Source: Bagarius yarrelli (taxonomy: Eukaryota; Chordata; Actinopteri; Siluriformes; Sisoridae). From it: a stretch of 64,000 nt of DNA. The notes beneath the pieces are model-generated. The model was not told the DNA's origin, made no database searches, and saw only the letters and a program-made list of their open reading frames with translations. Where the stretch lies: positions 7,458,763-7,522,762 of the forward strand of contig VCAZ01000008.1 of the NCBI GenBank assembly GCA_005784505.1, read 5' to 3'. Below, one piece after another: positions 24,735-35,335 of the stretch. The position numbers and the translations under genes are program-made. The stretch's first letter is position 1. The number at the start of each line of letters is the position of its first letter.

Positions 24735-25088
24735 ATAGCTTAGAATATATTGTATAGCTTATTCCCTAATTCAGGGTCACGGGGATCAGCTGGAGTCAAT
24801 CCCAGCCATCTTTGAAAGGGTGAAAGGCAGAAGGGGTAACACCCTGGACAGGTCGCCAGTCCATCACAGGTCCACACACACACTCTTACACTTACTCCTA
24901 TGGCCAATTAAGAATCCTTAATCAATCTAACATACATGTTTTTGGACTGTAGGAGGAAACCAGAGTACCACGGTGTAAACCCACGCAAGAACAGGGAGAA
25001 CATGCAAACTCCACACAGAAAGACCCCTGCTCGGAAATCAAACCCTTGCTGTAAGGCAATAGTGCTAACCACTTAGCCACCGTCCTGG
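24735..25088 (+). repeat. dispersed teleost repeat, second copy
   Basis: Same strings as at 2720-3095: GGGGATCAGCTGGAGTCAAT, GGTCGCCAGTCCATCACAGG, CATGTTTTTGGACTGTAGGA and GAACATGCAAACTCCACACA. It is the best preserved copy in the window. Confidence 0.75.
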
Positions 25089-25099
25089 ACAGTCATGCA

Positions 25100-25400
25100 C
25101 AGGCAGGGCTGCCCCAAGCCTTTAGAGGGCACTAAGCAGAATTTTATTTGAGCCGCCAATAGGACTTGTCAATCTTTAATTATTTACACACTATAAATCT
25201 AACACACCTAAAATCACTTTTTCAATATGAAACTAATCGCAATTTCAATATGAACTAAATATTCTTGCAAATCACTCAAAACTTAAACTTAAATAAAATA
25301 ATACAATAATACAAAATAGATACCTTAAAATATTCTCCGAATAGGTGGAACAGAAATGTGCTGAATGTGTGCCACATGGTTTAATAGGCACACCGCCATA
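25100..25400 (+). repeat. unassigned dispersed repeat, copy 1
   Basis: It shares AGCCTTTAGAGGGCACTAAG and TATAAATCTAACACACCT with 27320-27620 (TCCTTTAAAGGACCCTAAA, TATAAATATAACACACCT). Class unknown. Confidence 0.5.
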
Positions 25401-25635
25401 TTGTACACCGCCTAATTGTACTTTTTCTCTGGGGAAGATTCGACCTGAGTTCTTTTTATTTTTACACTGTGCAGGATAAGCGTCACAAAAAGTGGACGAA
25501 TAGTTAAGTTAGTTATCTCCTAGCAACTAAATACTAATTCTACTAACTTTATTAACTAATATTATTACATATTTATAAATGTAGTCAACGTTGAGTAAAA
25601 TGTTCTGCAGATTAAAATGTTGATGTAAACATTAC

Positions 25636-25842
25636 ATGCATAATTTACAGTTGCAGCATTTGGCAGACGCGCTTATCCAGAGCGACTTACAATATTCCTT
25701 GTTATACAACTGAGGGTTAAGGGCCTTGCTCAGGGGTCCAACAGTGGTGGCTTGCTGGAGCTGGGAATCGAACCCACAACCTTCAGGTTCAGGTTGGTAA
25801 TCCAACCCTCCACACCTTAACCATGAGCCACCACTTCCCACC
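25636..25842 (-). mobile_element. family A SINE, first of a tandem pair
   Basis: A complete reversed copy, with tail GCGCTTATCCAGAGCGACTT and head GGAATCGAACCC plus ACCTTAACCATGAGCCACCA. Its first 78 bp are identical to 25843-25920. Confidence 0.9.
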
Positions 25843-26027
25843 ATGCATAATTTACAGTTGCAGCATTTGGCAGACGCGCTTATCCAGAGCGACTTACAAT
25901 ATTCCTTGTTATACAACTGAAGGGTTGAGGGCCTCGCTCGGGGGCCCAGCGGTGGTGGCTTGGTATCAAACCCGGGTCCTCAAGCTGGTAGTCCAACAGC
26001 TTAGCCACTGCGCTACCACTTCCCCCA
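25843..26027 (-). mobile_element. family A SINE, second of a tandem pair
   Basis: Reversed copy beginning with the same 78 bp as the previous SINE, including ATGCATAATTTACAGTTGCA, but with a diverged head (GGTATCAAACCCGGGTCC). Confidence 0.9.
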
Positions 26028-26874
26028 TAATGTTTTACTATTAAATACTTTTTGATATTCAGAGAAACTATTTAAATTATTTATTTTAACATTTACATAA
26101 CTAACATAAAAAAATATATAAAAAAACTCTACTATGTGTGTATCTGTGTGTGCAGTATAATTTATACTAAATTATTTATTAAACAAGCAACAGTGTCGGT
26201 TTTCCACCAGATGGCAGTCTAGATCCATCTACAGGAAAGTCTTAGCTTTATAGACTGATAAATACTTAAGAAGAAGATTTATCATCTAAACACTGGAATT
26301 CTCTTTTTTTTATATTTTAATAGAGTATCGAGACACTTAATTGCTTTGACTGTATGTAAAAAATTCAATCCTAGCGAATTATTAATAATTGTTGATTTAA
26401 TGAATCCTGCACAGAGTTTAGGCGTGTAATTATTTGTTCACACTGTTAGAAAGGATTTCCCCCCCTAACGTGAGGAACGTATGACAGCTGGAATGATCGT
26501 TTATGGAAATTCAGGCTTAAACAGTTTGAGATCATAATGGCTTAACTCTCATTCTCCCATGTTGTTATTTTATTTAGGAAGCAGAATATTTGGCTCGGTT
26601 TCAATTTACGCTAATCGGCTTTGAAGGGCAACCTTGCTGCTTATTCTCACTGTGTAATTTAACAAACGCACACACTGAAGTGAACACAATAAAAAGGTAA
26701 AACTGGCTTTTTGATATCTCATGTTTAAAAGCTAAAAGCTGTGTGTAATCCTTGCATGCTGTGTCCCTCGTACCCGGGTCCCAATTCCAGCCCAATTAAT
26801 CCTCTTAACAAAACATGTTACTAGATTCAGTAAGACCTTATTAATTGTTGTACTTTTTAATATAATAATATAAT

Positions 26875-27080
26875 ATTCAACTTTATTGTCATTGTGCAAG
26901 GCCAATGAAATGCAATGTTTTTTGCATATCCCATCTTAGCAAGTTGGGGGTCAGAGCACAGGGTCAGCTATGATACAGCGCCCCTGGAGCAGGAAGGGTT
27001 AAGGATCTTGCTCAAGGACTCGGTACTGGTGGTTCGCTTGCCAGTGGTGGGGCTTGAACCCAGATCTTCCTGGTCTTTAG
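26875..27080 (-). mobile_element. family B SINE, reversed
   Basis: The tail is TTCAACTTTATTGTCATTGT followed by GCCAATGAAATGCA. The body has CAGCTATGATACAGCGCCCC and TGGAGCAGGAAGGGTTAAGG. It faces the forward head at 27118-27215. Confidence 0.8.
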
Positions 27081-27117
27081 ATCAACACACCTCATTCATA
27101 TACTTTATTTCATTTTT

Positions 27118-27215
27118 TGGGGGGGCAGGGTGGCTCAAATGGTTAAGGTGCTGAGTTGTTAATCTGAAGACCAGAAACACCTGGGTTCAAGCCCCACCTC
27201 CTCCAGCAAGTCAAC
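27118..27215 (+). mobile_element. family B SINE, forward head fragment
   Basis: GGGGCAGGGTGGCTCAAATG, GTTAAGGTGCTGAGTTGTTA and CTGGGTTCAAGCCCCACCTC are the tRNA-like head. It is truncated after about 100 bp and forms an inverted repeat with the copy at 26875-27080. Confidence 0.75.
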
Positions 27216-27319
27216 CACTTGTCTTTACATTTAACTTTACATACATGTAACTTTGACTTTACATTTCTTTATTTATTTAACTTAGGGTTTACTTGTATGA
27301 CCCATAACATACCACCAGA

Positions 27320-27620
27320 ACACACAGGGCCACTCCAATCCTTTAAAGGACCCTAAAAGATTTTCATCCAGGGGGGGCCCCTTTTGGTCCTGTCAATATG
27401 ACTGATTATTGTCACTATAAATATAACACACCTGTTATCAATTTTGCGTACATCATTCCAAAGTTTTTAAGATTATTATGAATTACATTTACGATTTTTT
27501 AATTGTAACGTAGTAAACTTACAAAAGTGCTCAAGTGTTGATTTGCTCTTTAACATTCAAAGTCTTACAGTACTATGTGGCATTTGATGTACTCTTAGAG
27601 GCCCCTGATCATCATTAGAC
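27320..27620 (+). repeat. unassigned dispersed repeat, copy 2
   Basis: Related to 25100-25400. It also holds GGGGCCCCTTTTGGTCCTGT and ends near AGAGGCCCCTGATCATCATT. Confidence 0.5.
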
Positions 27621-27624
27621 TGGA

Positions 27625-27790
27625 TTGGATTAGAATTAGATTTAGATTAGGATTATCTTTATTTAACTTTATTGTCATTGCACATAGCTACAAGGCAACA
27701 AAATACAGTTAGCATGTAAGCAAGAAATGCAAGTAGCAGTGTAGTATTATCATATGTACAGTTATATAAATAGTGGATATTCATTCATCT
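27625..27790 (-). mobile_element. LINE 3' tail, same family as 50600-51450
   Basis: TTTAACTTTATTGTCATTGC, then ACAGTTAGCATGTAAGCAAG, corresponds to TTCAACTTTACTGTCATTGT and GCAGTTAGCATCTAACCAGA of the 50.6-kb LINE. Only the tail is present. Confidence 0.6.
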
Positions 27791-27966
27791 TTTATACCTG
27801 CTTATTACCTAATTCGGGGTCACAGCCGTCTCTGAAGTGTGAAAGGCAGATCGCCGGTCCATCACATGGCTTTACTCAAGCAGTGATAAATTGGTGGCAC
27901 TGAGAATCGAACCCCGATCTTTCAATTAGCCGTCCAACACCTTAACCACTGTGCTACCACTTCCTT
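27790..27966. repeat. fragments: teleost repeat joined to a reversed family A SINE head
   Basis: 27790-27860 carries ATACCTGCTTATTACCTAAT and GGGGTCACAGCCGTC from the teleost repeat. From about 27865 there is GAGAATCGAACCCC and GTCCAACACCTTAACCACTG, the reversed SINE head. Confidence 0.6.
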
Positions 27967-28455
27967 ATAACATTATTATATAATTATTATATAAAATTCA
28001 TGGTTATTATCTGTGGGACTAATTCGATTGCCCCTAGTGGATGCGTAAAATATTGCTAGCTCATATTTATTATTTTTTAAATGTACACTTCTGAATTAAC
28101 AGGTTAACATTAACACTGGCACGAACACATTTTATTCAAAATAAATCTCAGTGAGATGTTGATTTAAGCGTTATATCATGTTTCGCATCATGTCTGAGGA
28201 GAAGAGAAATATAAGCACAATATTGGTGGAATAGATTTAGTTATTTTTCTAGAACATTCCTATTGTTCAGTGCAAAATAAAATTAATTGTTTAATAATGA
28301 GGAAGCTTCACAGTAGACAGCATCCGTTTGAGCAGACAGACTCGATACATTCAGACGTCCCATGTGTCTGTGTGCCTGGCATCTCGGCCTTGGCACGTCG
28401 ACGGGACTCTCTATTGTTTCCTTCCTCTTTTCAAGACGGGCTGCAACGATCAAGC

Positions 28456-28477
28456 AAAAAAAAAAAAAAAAAAAAAA
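28456..28477 (+). repeat. poly-A run
   Basis: A 22-bp A homopolymer in otherwise repeat-poor sequence, 27967-29030, where I recognise no gene. Confidence 0.8.
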
Positions 28478-29034
28478 TCATCAGACGCTCTTTGTTTCAA
28501 ACAGCTTCTTCAATGTGAGCAAATAAATGCATGGTAATGAAGCGTTATCATAGACAGTGCAGATGCGAGCGTGATGCCAGTCAGCCTCAGTAAGCTTTGC
28601 CCTTATGGTCAGGTGCCAGTTTGACTGTGCTCCAGCAGATCCTAACGCTCCTGGCTTCACTCCTCCCCTTCATCTCTCCTTCTCTCCTGATACACACCAC
28701 ACAGCCCAGGGATGGAAGGAGCTCAGCGGCGCTCCTTTTACATTAGACGTGAACAGGTATAAGGAAGGTGCCATGGTTTCTTTCTCGTTTTTTGACATTC
28801 TGTTTTTGTGTATTGAATGTCTGAGATACGGCATTTTTAACGGTGTGCCAAGCAGTCGAGCCATTTAACTGCTACAGATCCATGATGAAGGGTTTCAGTG
28901 GTGAGAGTTCAGACAGTCGGACTTCTAAGCCAGACAGGTGTTAAATAAAAGTATTATTAATTTATTTAACTCTGAATGATTATATAACATTGTAACTTTT
29001 AGAAAGTCGAGTAAGGGTTTTAAAAAAGGAAGTG

Positions 29035-29200
29035 AGCTACCACTCAGAGGACATCGGATTACTAGTTGTAGGGTGGTGGGTTTAATTCCAGGGTCACCAT
29101 GCTGCTCCTACTGAACCCTTACGCAAGGTCTTTCGATTCTCGGTGGTGTGAATAAAAAAATGTAGGCGGCTCTTAATAAGGACATCTGGCAAATTCTTAA
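29035..29200 (+). mobile_element. family A SINE, degraded
   Basis: Head GTGGTGGGTTTAATTCCAGG and tail TAAGGACATCTGGCAAATTC survive with substitutions. A second copy follows within 15 bp. Confidence 0.65.
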
Positions 29201-29213
29201 AATGTGTCAGTGG

Positions 29214-29403
29214 GGGAAATGCTAGCGCAGTGGTTAGGGTGTGGTACTGCTAATTGGAAGATCAGGGTTTGATTCCCAGCACCACCAAGTTACCACTGCT
29301 GGGCCCTTGAGCAAGTCCCTTAAGCCGCAATTGCTCAGTTGTATAAAAGAGATAAATGTAAGTCGCTCTGGATAAGGGCGTCCGCCAAATTCTGTAAATG
29401 TAA
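29214..29403 (+). mobile_element. family A SINE, well preserved
   Basis: GCGCAGTGGTTAGGGTGTGG, GGGTTTGATTCCCAGCACCA, then the tail GTCGCTCTGGATAAGGGCGT and CTGTAAATGTAA. The 3' hairpin CGCTCTGGATAAGGGCG is intact. Confidence 0.9.
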
Positions 29404-29879
29404 AAATATTTTAAAACATCTTAGTAGGAGAACCGACTACACTAAACTATCTTTAGGAGTTTGTGACTCTGTACAATGGGTAAGTAGTTGTATATGTTTT
29501 TCCAATCAACAGCTTGTTCCCAATGTTCCCAAAATTACTTCCACATCCACTAGGACCCTGAGGAGGACAAATTCGGTGCTGCAGATAAATAAACTAATAA
29601 AATGTTTCCAAATCAATATAATGTATCCTCTATTCAGGTATATATCCTATACCTGAATAAAGTACATTAAACTAGTTTTTTTTATAATTTCCTAATTCTG
29701 ATTTGTCCATCAATATTATTTGATCCGATAGTGAGGTAGACACCCTGTGTCGTGGTTGATTAAATGTATAAGACCTAAATCAATTTTTGTCTTGTTTACA
29801 GAAGCTGTTTAAGTCAAATTTGTGTAGGTTAATGAAAAATAATTACTGATAATTTACCTTTAACTATAGTAAAAGAGTT

Positions 29880-30034
29880 ATATATATATTATTATATTAT
29901 ATTATATTATATTATTATTTATATTATATATGGGACATGAATTCATTTTGAATTTGTTCTTTTTTGTTTATTGTGCTTGATGCTGTATGGTCCTATTACA
30001 GCACACACAAAAATTATTATTATTATTATTATTT
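29880..30034 (+). repeat. ATT/TTA-rich simple sequence
   Basis: Runs of TATATT at 29880-29935 and (TTA)n at about 30016-30034. Confidence 0.85.
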
Positions 30035-30039
30035 TGACG

Positions 30040-30760
30040 TTATTTTATACTGGAGCAAATTAATACTATGCCAAAATTTAAACAGTGCATAAAACATACC
30101 ATAACCATGTCTTCCCAAATGTAACACTAAGTTACATATATATCTCACATTAATAAACAAAATAAAACCAACCATTTAGTTGTACAATTTCTATTATTTT
30201 TGTAATATTATCACTTATTTAAACAAGTAAAAAAATTGTACTATGATAAAAGAAAAATGCATTTTGTTTGTGTATACGGGGCACCTGACAAACGAGTGTG
30301 TATGTGGTGAACTTTAAAAAGGCATGTGATATGAGCTTTATTTGGCTTGTTTTTGCTTTACTTTTGTTTTCAGGCGAATAAATATTGTTTTAATATTTTT
30401 GGCCTCAGACGATTGGACTGTTGTGATGTAAATCATGCCTTTTATTGTTTATCCTGTTACCCTCCTTCTAGTGAATAACATGAATCTAATTAATATAAAT
30501 GATGTATTATTTGAATAATTACATTGATTACCATTAACATTTTTAATACTTTCTAATTTATTTCAGCACCAGCCATCATTTTTACACAAATTATTTATGA
30601 ATGTAGCACTAACACTATACCCAACATGGACATAAAACTAAACACAAACTCAAAGAATAGTTAAAAAGGAACCAATTGTCAAATGTTTAAACCGTCATAA
30701 TCCTATCCTTGGATTAAAAACATACACACTCACTCACATACACACCTTCAGCTCATTCAA
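30040..30760. other. intergenic, A/T-rich, nothing recognised
   Basis: No open frames of interest and no repeat strings that I could match elsewhere in the window. Confidence 0.5.
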
Positions 30761-30769
30761 GTTTCTTTA

Positions 30770-31310
30770 ATGCATCTGCTTGTGTCTGGCTCTCACATGC
30801 TGCACCTGCAGCAGTGCAGAGGTGCTCTGTGCCCGCTGTCACATCCCTGCTAATTCCGTGATAAATCGGCGCAATTGTGAATTTAACAGCCATTGGAATG
30901 AGCTCTGTGTACGGGTTAGACAAGAGGGAGCCACCGTAAGCTCATAAACAACACTTGCCGTGACAGATCAGCCAATTCGCCCAAACGCAGCCGCACCATT
31001 AACGGCTCTTGTAAAACCACAGATGACCTTTAAATATGTGGCATGCTGGAGATACGGCTTCCCATCCGGAGGGGAAAATAATTACGAATTCAGCAGCCCT
31101 GTTTCATCCTGCTGTCCACTTAACACAAAGTTGTGTTGTTTGGAAGACAGACAATGTGTTGGACAATCTAAGAATCGTATGCTGAAGGTGCTCACTTCCC
31201 CTTTTGTCATGTTCGCTATAACGTGCATCATTAACCAGGCGTCTATTCCCATGAACACTTCGACTCGATTTACAGCCGACCTTCTCACACTTTTATAGGC
31301 CACAATTTTT
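30770..31310. other. candidate conserved non-coding block
   Basis: Balanced composition, no simple repeats and no SINE or LINE strings, against an A/T-rich repeat-laden background. Open frames occur on both strands (plus 30960-31298, minus 31082-31303), but neither resembles a known protein or has splice context. Conservation is inferred only from texture. Confidence 0.35.
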
Positions 31311-31479
31311 AAATGTAGGAATTACATTTCAACGATGGAGGTGCAGAATACAAATACGCCTCTGAAACTTGAGAAATAAAAAAAAAAGGGAAGGAAGACA
31401 TGGCTCTACACGCTCGCCTTCGCAAGGGCTCCTCTCCACACTTCTGCCTTCGTACAGCGTTTTAGCTGATCCCATAAAG

Positions 31480-31720
31480 TCAAACCTGAAGAGACACAGA
31501 AGCAGCACCTCTGTCTCTCCACATCAGCAAACTGGCAAATCACGCTGACAGAGCTGTGAATGAGCACAGCGAGCCAATTACACACAGCTGGCCTGCATAT
31601 TCGCCCGAGACAGGAGAAAGAAGAGAAAGACTTATGGCGGCATCGTTCAGAACTCTTCTGCTTTTCTCTTCGACTCCGGGTTTAGTCGAAATGCACACGC
31701 TCACTTCGTTTAAGATAACA
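31480..31720. other. candidate conserved non-coding block
   Basis: Similar texture to the preceding block, with ACTGGCAAATCACGCTGACA and AGCCAATTACACACAGCTGG. No coding signal. Confidence 0.3.
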
Positions 31721-31794
31721 ATATTAGTCCTGTGGGCTGTTTGGCTAAAGGATAGGTACAGTTAGAGCAGCCTTGATTTGTAGCCAAAAAATAC

Positions 31795-32160
31795 CATAGT
31801 ATACTTTAGGATTGACTACAGTATGAAGTAGTATAGTGTAGTATTTTAAAGTATTTACTACATCTTACTGCACTGTACTATAGTATTAACTCTAGTGAAT
31901 TGATCAACTGGAGTAAATACTGTAGTATATTTTACTAGAGTTACTAGTGTAAACTAGAAGACTGTGGTTTGCTGTATCATATTATAATATTTAGTAAAGT
32001 ATTTAGTTTGTAGTATTTAGACTTGGTAATTGTTTATGCCGGTTCCCCTGGGATAAGCAGTAGAAAATAGATGGATGGATAGATGGATGGATAGATGGAT
32101 GGATGGATGGATAAGTTCACGCTATACTATAGAGAAACTGTAGTGAACTAATCAACAATA
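31795..32160. repeat. repeat rich in GTAGTATTTA / ACTATAGTA motifs, with GGAT microsatellite
   Basis: Short motifs such as GTAGTATTT and ACTATAGTATT recur in both orientations from 31795 to 32025 and again near 32120. A (GGAT)n run at 32066-32113, preceded by GGGATAAGCAGTAGAAAATA, looks like the reversed end of the teleost repeat. Confidence 0.5.
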
Positions 32161-32554
32161 CTTTAAAAAGTTGTTAATGGGAACCAGTGTGTTCCAGTGT
32201 AAAAGACCAGATTCCCATTTCTTATGAACAGCAACGACAGATCATCGATTCAGCAAAAGATTAAATAAGCAATTAAAAATGAACGGATTGTTTACATGTG
32301 GTTTATTTTTATTTATTTGAGGGATTTTGTGTGTGTTGTATTGATACACTTTTTTGCTTTGATCAGCACAGTATAAGTTCTCACGTCCTAAGCACTCAAT
32401 TTGCTAATCTCAAACAGGGCATCTTACTTAAACACAGCTGGTCGGCTTGATTTAGTGCTTCCTCAGTACACCGCTTTACAACCCTCCTCCTCACCATCCT
32501 GTGCTAACTTAAGCAATGTCATTCTGTCGTCATTGTTGCTCTTTTCTGGAGGGA

Positions 32555-32602
32555 TTTGCATGTCGCTCTGGACAAGAGCATCTGCTAAATGCTGTAAGTA
32601 TA
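32555..32602 (+). mobile_element. family A SINE 3' tail fragment
   Basis: GTCGCTCTGGACAAGAGCAT followed by CTGCTAAATGCTGTAAGTA. Only the terminal hairpin region survives. Confidence 0.6.
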
Positions 32603-32855
32603 AAATGTAATGATGCGATAGAAAAATACTCAATAAATATTTTGTCTTCGTCTACTGTGTCCACAAATTATTGCATCGTTTTTGCTTCCTTTTCAGTCAG
32701 TACGTCTACTTTGGGCTATTTTGCCATGTAAACGCAGATATCGGATACGGGTCAGTTTTATAATATGATGTAAGCGGCTCATCAAAAACATTGGATTATA
32801 GTCACGAAATCAGAATTGGGCATTGAGACCTGCAGCGTAAATGCATCCGATAATA

Positions 32856-33000
32856 AAGCTAGCAAATAAACCATTTAACAATATAAGAAATTTATGGGCT
32901 GTAGAAATAATTTTAAAAAACACCCATTTGACCAATCCAAATCAAGCATTCCAAAGTATCATGGTATTGTATAATTTAGTTATTATTTTTATTGAAGTTG
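32856..33000 (+). repeat. dispersed repeat, copy 1 (AGCTAGCAAATAAAC ... TTGACCAATC)
   Basis: AGCTAGCAAATAAAC, TTTGACCAATCCAAATCAAG and AATTTAGTTATTATTTTTAT recur in the same order at 34062-34195. The spacing between strings differs. Confidence 0.6.
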
Positions 33001-33878
33001 TTCTTCTTCTTTACTGCTTTCGTAAACTCATCGTGTTCATGTGTGACTTTATTTAAACTTTGCTGCTTTTTAGAAAACACTCGTTATTTTAGTCACAATC
33101 ATTTATCCAAACTACTTAATCAACTAACTTAATTTCCATCATACCCCTATTCGTTTAATAAAACCCGAACAGTCTGAAAACCCTGACACGTTTCTTTGTT
33201 GTGTTGCCTGTAAAGGTTGTGACAGTTGAGAATTATTAGCTAAAAGAGAGCCGATACTGACTGTCAGCTGGTGGCCATGACGAGCGTGTGTGAAAGCTGT
33301 AGAAAGAATTCGCTGTTATTTGATTGGCAGCACATTCATGTGTTAAGTAGCCGAGTTCACAGCTCGCTCGTATTTCTACACTGCTAGTGAATTCTTTAAT
33401 CGAGCTCACGGCCTTCAGTCTGACATGAACACTTAATAGACAGTCATTTTAAGTGCTTATGTAATATAGTGTCATTGAAGGGAACGTTACGACCCGATAT
33501 TCGTCTAATTAATCGACATGATACTCTTTCATTTACGGTGTAACAAGCAAAGAAAAACTGAAACTGACTGAAACCTTATTTCATTAAATCTGCGTTTAAT
33601 CTTTCAATCATGTTGAATGAGTTGACAGCGACAGGTTTTTGCACTCAATAACAGCTACAATTTGCTCGTAAATAATTAACAGCATTGTGTTGTTTATCGC
33701 ATGATGACATTTTTTATTATTTTGTTAAATGAAGAGTGAATTCTATTACATGAAGACAAATTTCAGCCTATAATTTAGATTAAAGAATTGACAAACGTGG
33801 CCTCATCAGTCATCACAATATAATCAGAAACAAAAAAATCCCAATAAATTATTACATGTACATTAACTAATTTATTTT
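33001..33878. other. intergenic, nothing recognised
   Basis: Mixed A/T-rich sequence with a balanced block around 33180-33440. No coding or repeat assignment. Confidence 0.45.
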
Positions 33879-34040
33879 CATTTACATTTAAAGCATTAGG
33901 TAGACGCCCTTATCCAGAGTGACTTACATTCATCTCTTTTATACAACTGAGCAATTGAGGGTTAAGGGCCTTGCTCAGCGGGCCATGCAGTGGTAACTTG
34001 GCGATGCTGAAAATCGAACCCACAATCTTTTGGTTTACAG
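33879..34040 (-). mobile_element. family A SINE, reversed
   Basis: ACGCCCTTATCCAGAGTGAC is the tail; GCAATTGAGGGTTAAGGGCC and AAAATCGAACCCAC are the body and B box. Confidence 0.85.
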
Positions 34041-34061
34041 AGCAGATGTACTTAAGCTTCT

Positions 34062-34195
34062 AGCTAGCAAATAAACTATAATTTTTATAACATAACTTAA
34101 CATATATTTTTTTAAAACACTTTTTTGACCAATCAGAATCAAGCATTTGAAAGTATTGTAGACTTGTAAAATTTAGTTATTATTTTTATTTAGGG
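34062..34195 (+). repeat. dispersed repeat, copy 2
   Basis: Direct-orientation partner of 32856-33000, including TTTGACCAATCAGAATCAAG. Confidence 0.6.
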
Positions 34196-34287
34196 TTTTA
34201 TTCCAACACTTTAATTACTGCACTTTTTAATCACTTCCCTATTTCATCCTTATTAACAAATGTTGAACATATGACTTTGATGATATT

Positions 34288-34565
34288 TCCAGTGGTGGCT
34301 GAAATGGTTAAGGAGCTGAGTTGTTCCGCTGAAGACCAGGACAATCTGGGTCCAAGTTCCACCACCGCCAGCCTGAGATGATGATATAAAGACCTGGGTT
34401 TAAGCCTCACCCCCAGCCAGCCACTGTTGGGTCCTTGAGCAAGACCCTTAACCCTTCCTGCTCCAGTGGCGCTGCATCATAGCTAACTTTGCACTCTGAC
34501 CCCAACTTACTGGGATGGAATATTCGAAGAAAGAATTTTACTGTGCTGAAAAATAGGAACATGTG
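34288..34565 (+). mobile_element. family B SINE with duplicated head
   Basis: The head GTGGCTGAAATGGTTAAGGA and a second head-like GACCTGGGTTTAAGCCTCAC lie about 60 bp apart. They are followed by GTTGGGTCCTTGAGCAAGAC and GCGCTGCATCATAGCTAACT. It ends near TTTTACTGTGCTGAAAAATA. Confidence 0.7.
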
Positions 34566-34712
34566 ACAAAATGAAGGCATTTACATTTGTAAAAATGTGG
34601 TGAACATGGCTGCCTTTAAAAAAAAATCCATACCATTTGTGTTAATTTTATGCTCTTTTAAAATATGCATTTTAGCCAAAAAAAGGTTGATATACATACA
34701 TACATACACGCA

Positions 34713-34714
<2 letters not shown>

Positions 34715-34778
<64 letters not shown>
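34715..34778 (+). repeat. (TA)n microsatellite, about 30 units
   Basis: Perfect TA run preceded by CATACATACATACACGCATG. The open frames on both strands across it are products of the repeat. Confidence 0.95.
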
Positions 34779-34779
<1 letters not shown>

Positions 34780-35204
34780 AAGCCCTTTTCCCCATTAGAT
34801 TTGGTGGGTCATGTGACAGGGTGGGTGCGACTCTACGGGGGCCGGATGGATTCACATTTTAGCCATCACTGGATTTTTAAACAGTTGTTTGTTTGTTACA
34901 ATGTCAAATCCTTAGTTGGGGTAATTTTAGTAATGTAAGAAAACATAGGCCCGGTGCTCCTCAGGAGTCAATCCAAGTGTCTATTTTTAGTGGAGTTACA
35001 CAGCAGCCCGGTACGCAGCAGATGGTAGTTAGACGAGAACAAGGTGCAGTTTACAGTAAACAAATTTTTTACCGGTGGCAGGTCATGGGGAGCACTCGAA
35101 CACAGCGGCATTTAATAACAGAACATTCCAGCGAACGTTACTTTGAATACTCTTCAGAGATTAACTTATTTTCCAGTTTAGGGTAAACACCCATTAAACT
35201 GTCA

Positions 35205-35335
35205 GCTTAAAGGTACAATAGGTGATTGTCTTCAGAAACATTTTTGTTCAGTTGGTTGAAGAACTTCTCACATCCTGATAACAATCATTAAGTTAACCGG
35301 TGTAAATGTAGTTATGTGTATTTATATATTCTGTG
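35205..35335 (+). repeat. dispersed repeat, AAAGGTACAATAGGTGATT type, copy 1
   Basis: AAAGGTACAATAGGTGATT, CATCCTGATAACAATCATTA and TATTTATATATTCTGTGGAA recur at 44590-44715 with few changes. Confidence 0.65.

Noticed and set aside
25632..25916. 94-codon frame with a repeated Cys-rich peptide at both ends
   Set aside because: Translation of two tandem SINEs; the repeated peptide is the 78-bp duplication.
29214..29290. tRNA gene suggested by A- and B-box-like motifs
   Set aside because: The motif sits in the head of a SINE with substitutions that break the cloverleaf, and recurs in about 20 copies with the same body and tail.
30960..31298. 112-codon plus-strand open frame
   Set aside because: It overlaps an equally open minus-strand frame, and has no family resemblance or splice and polyadenylation context.
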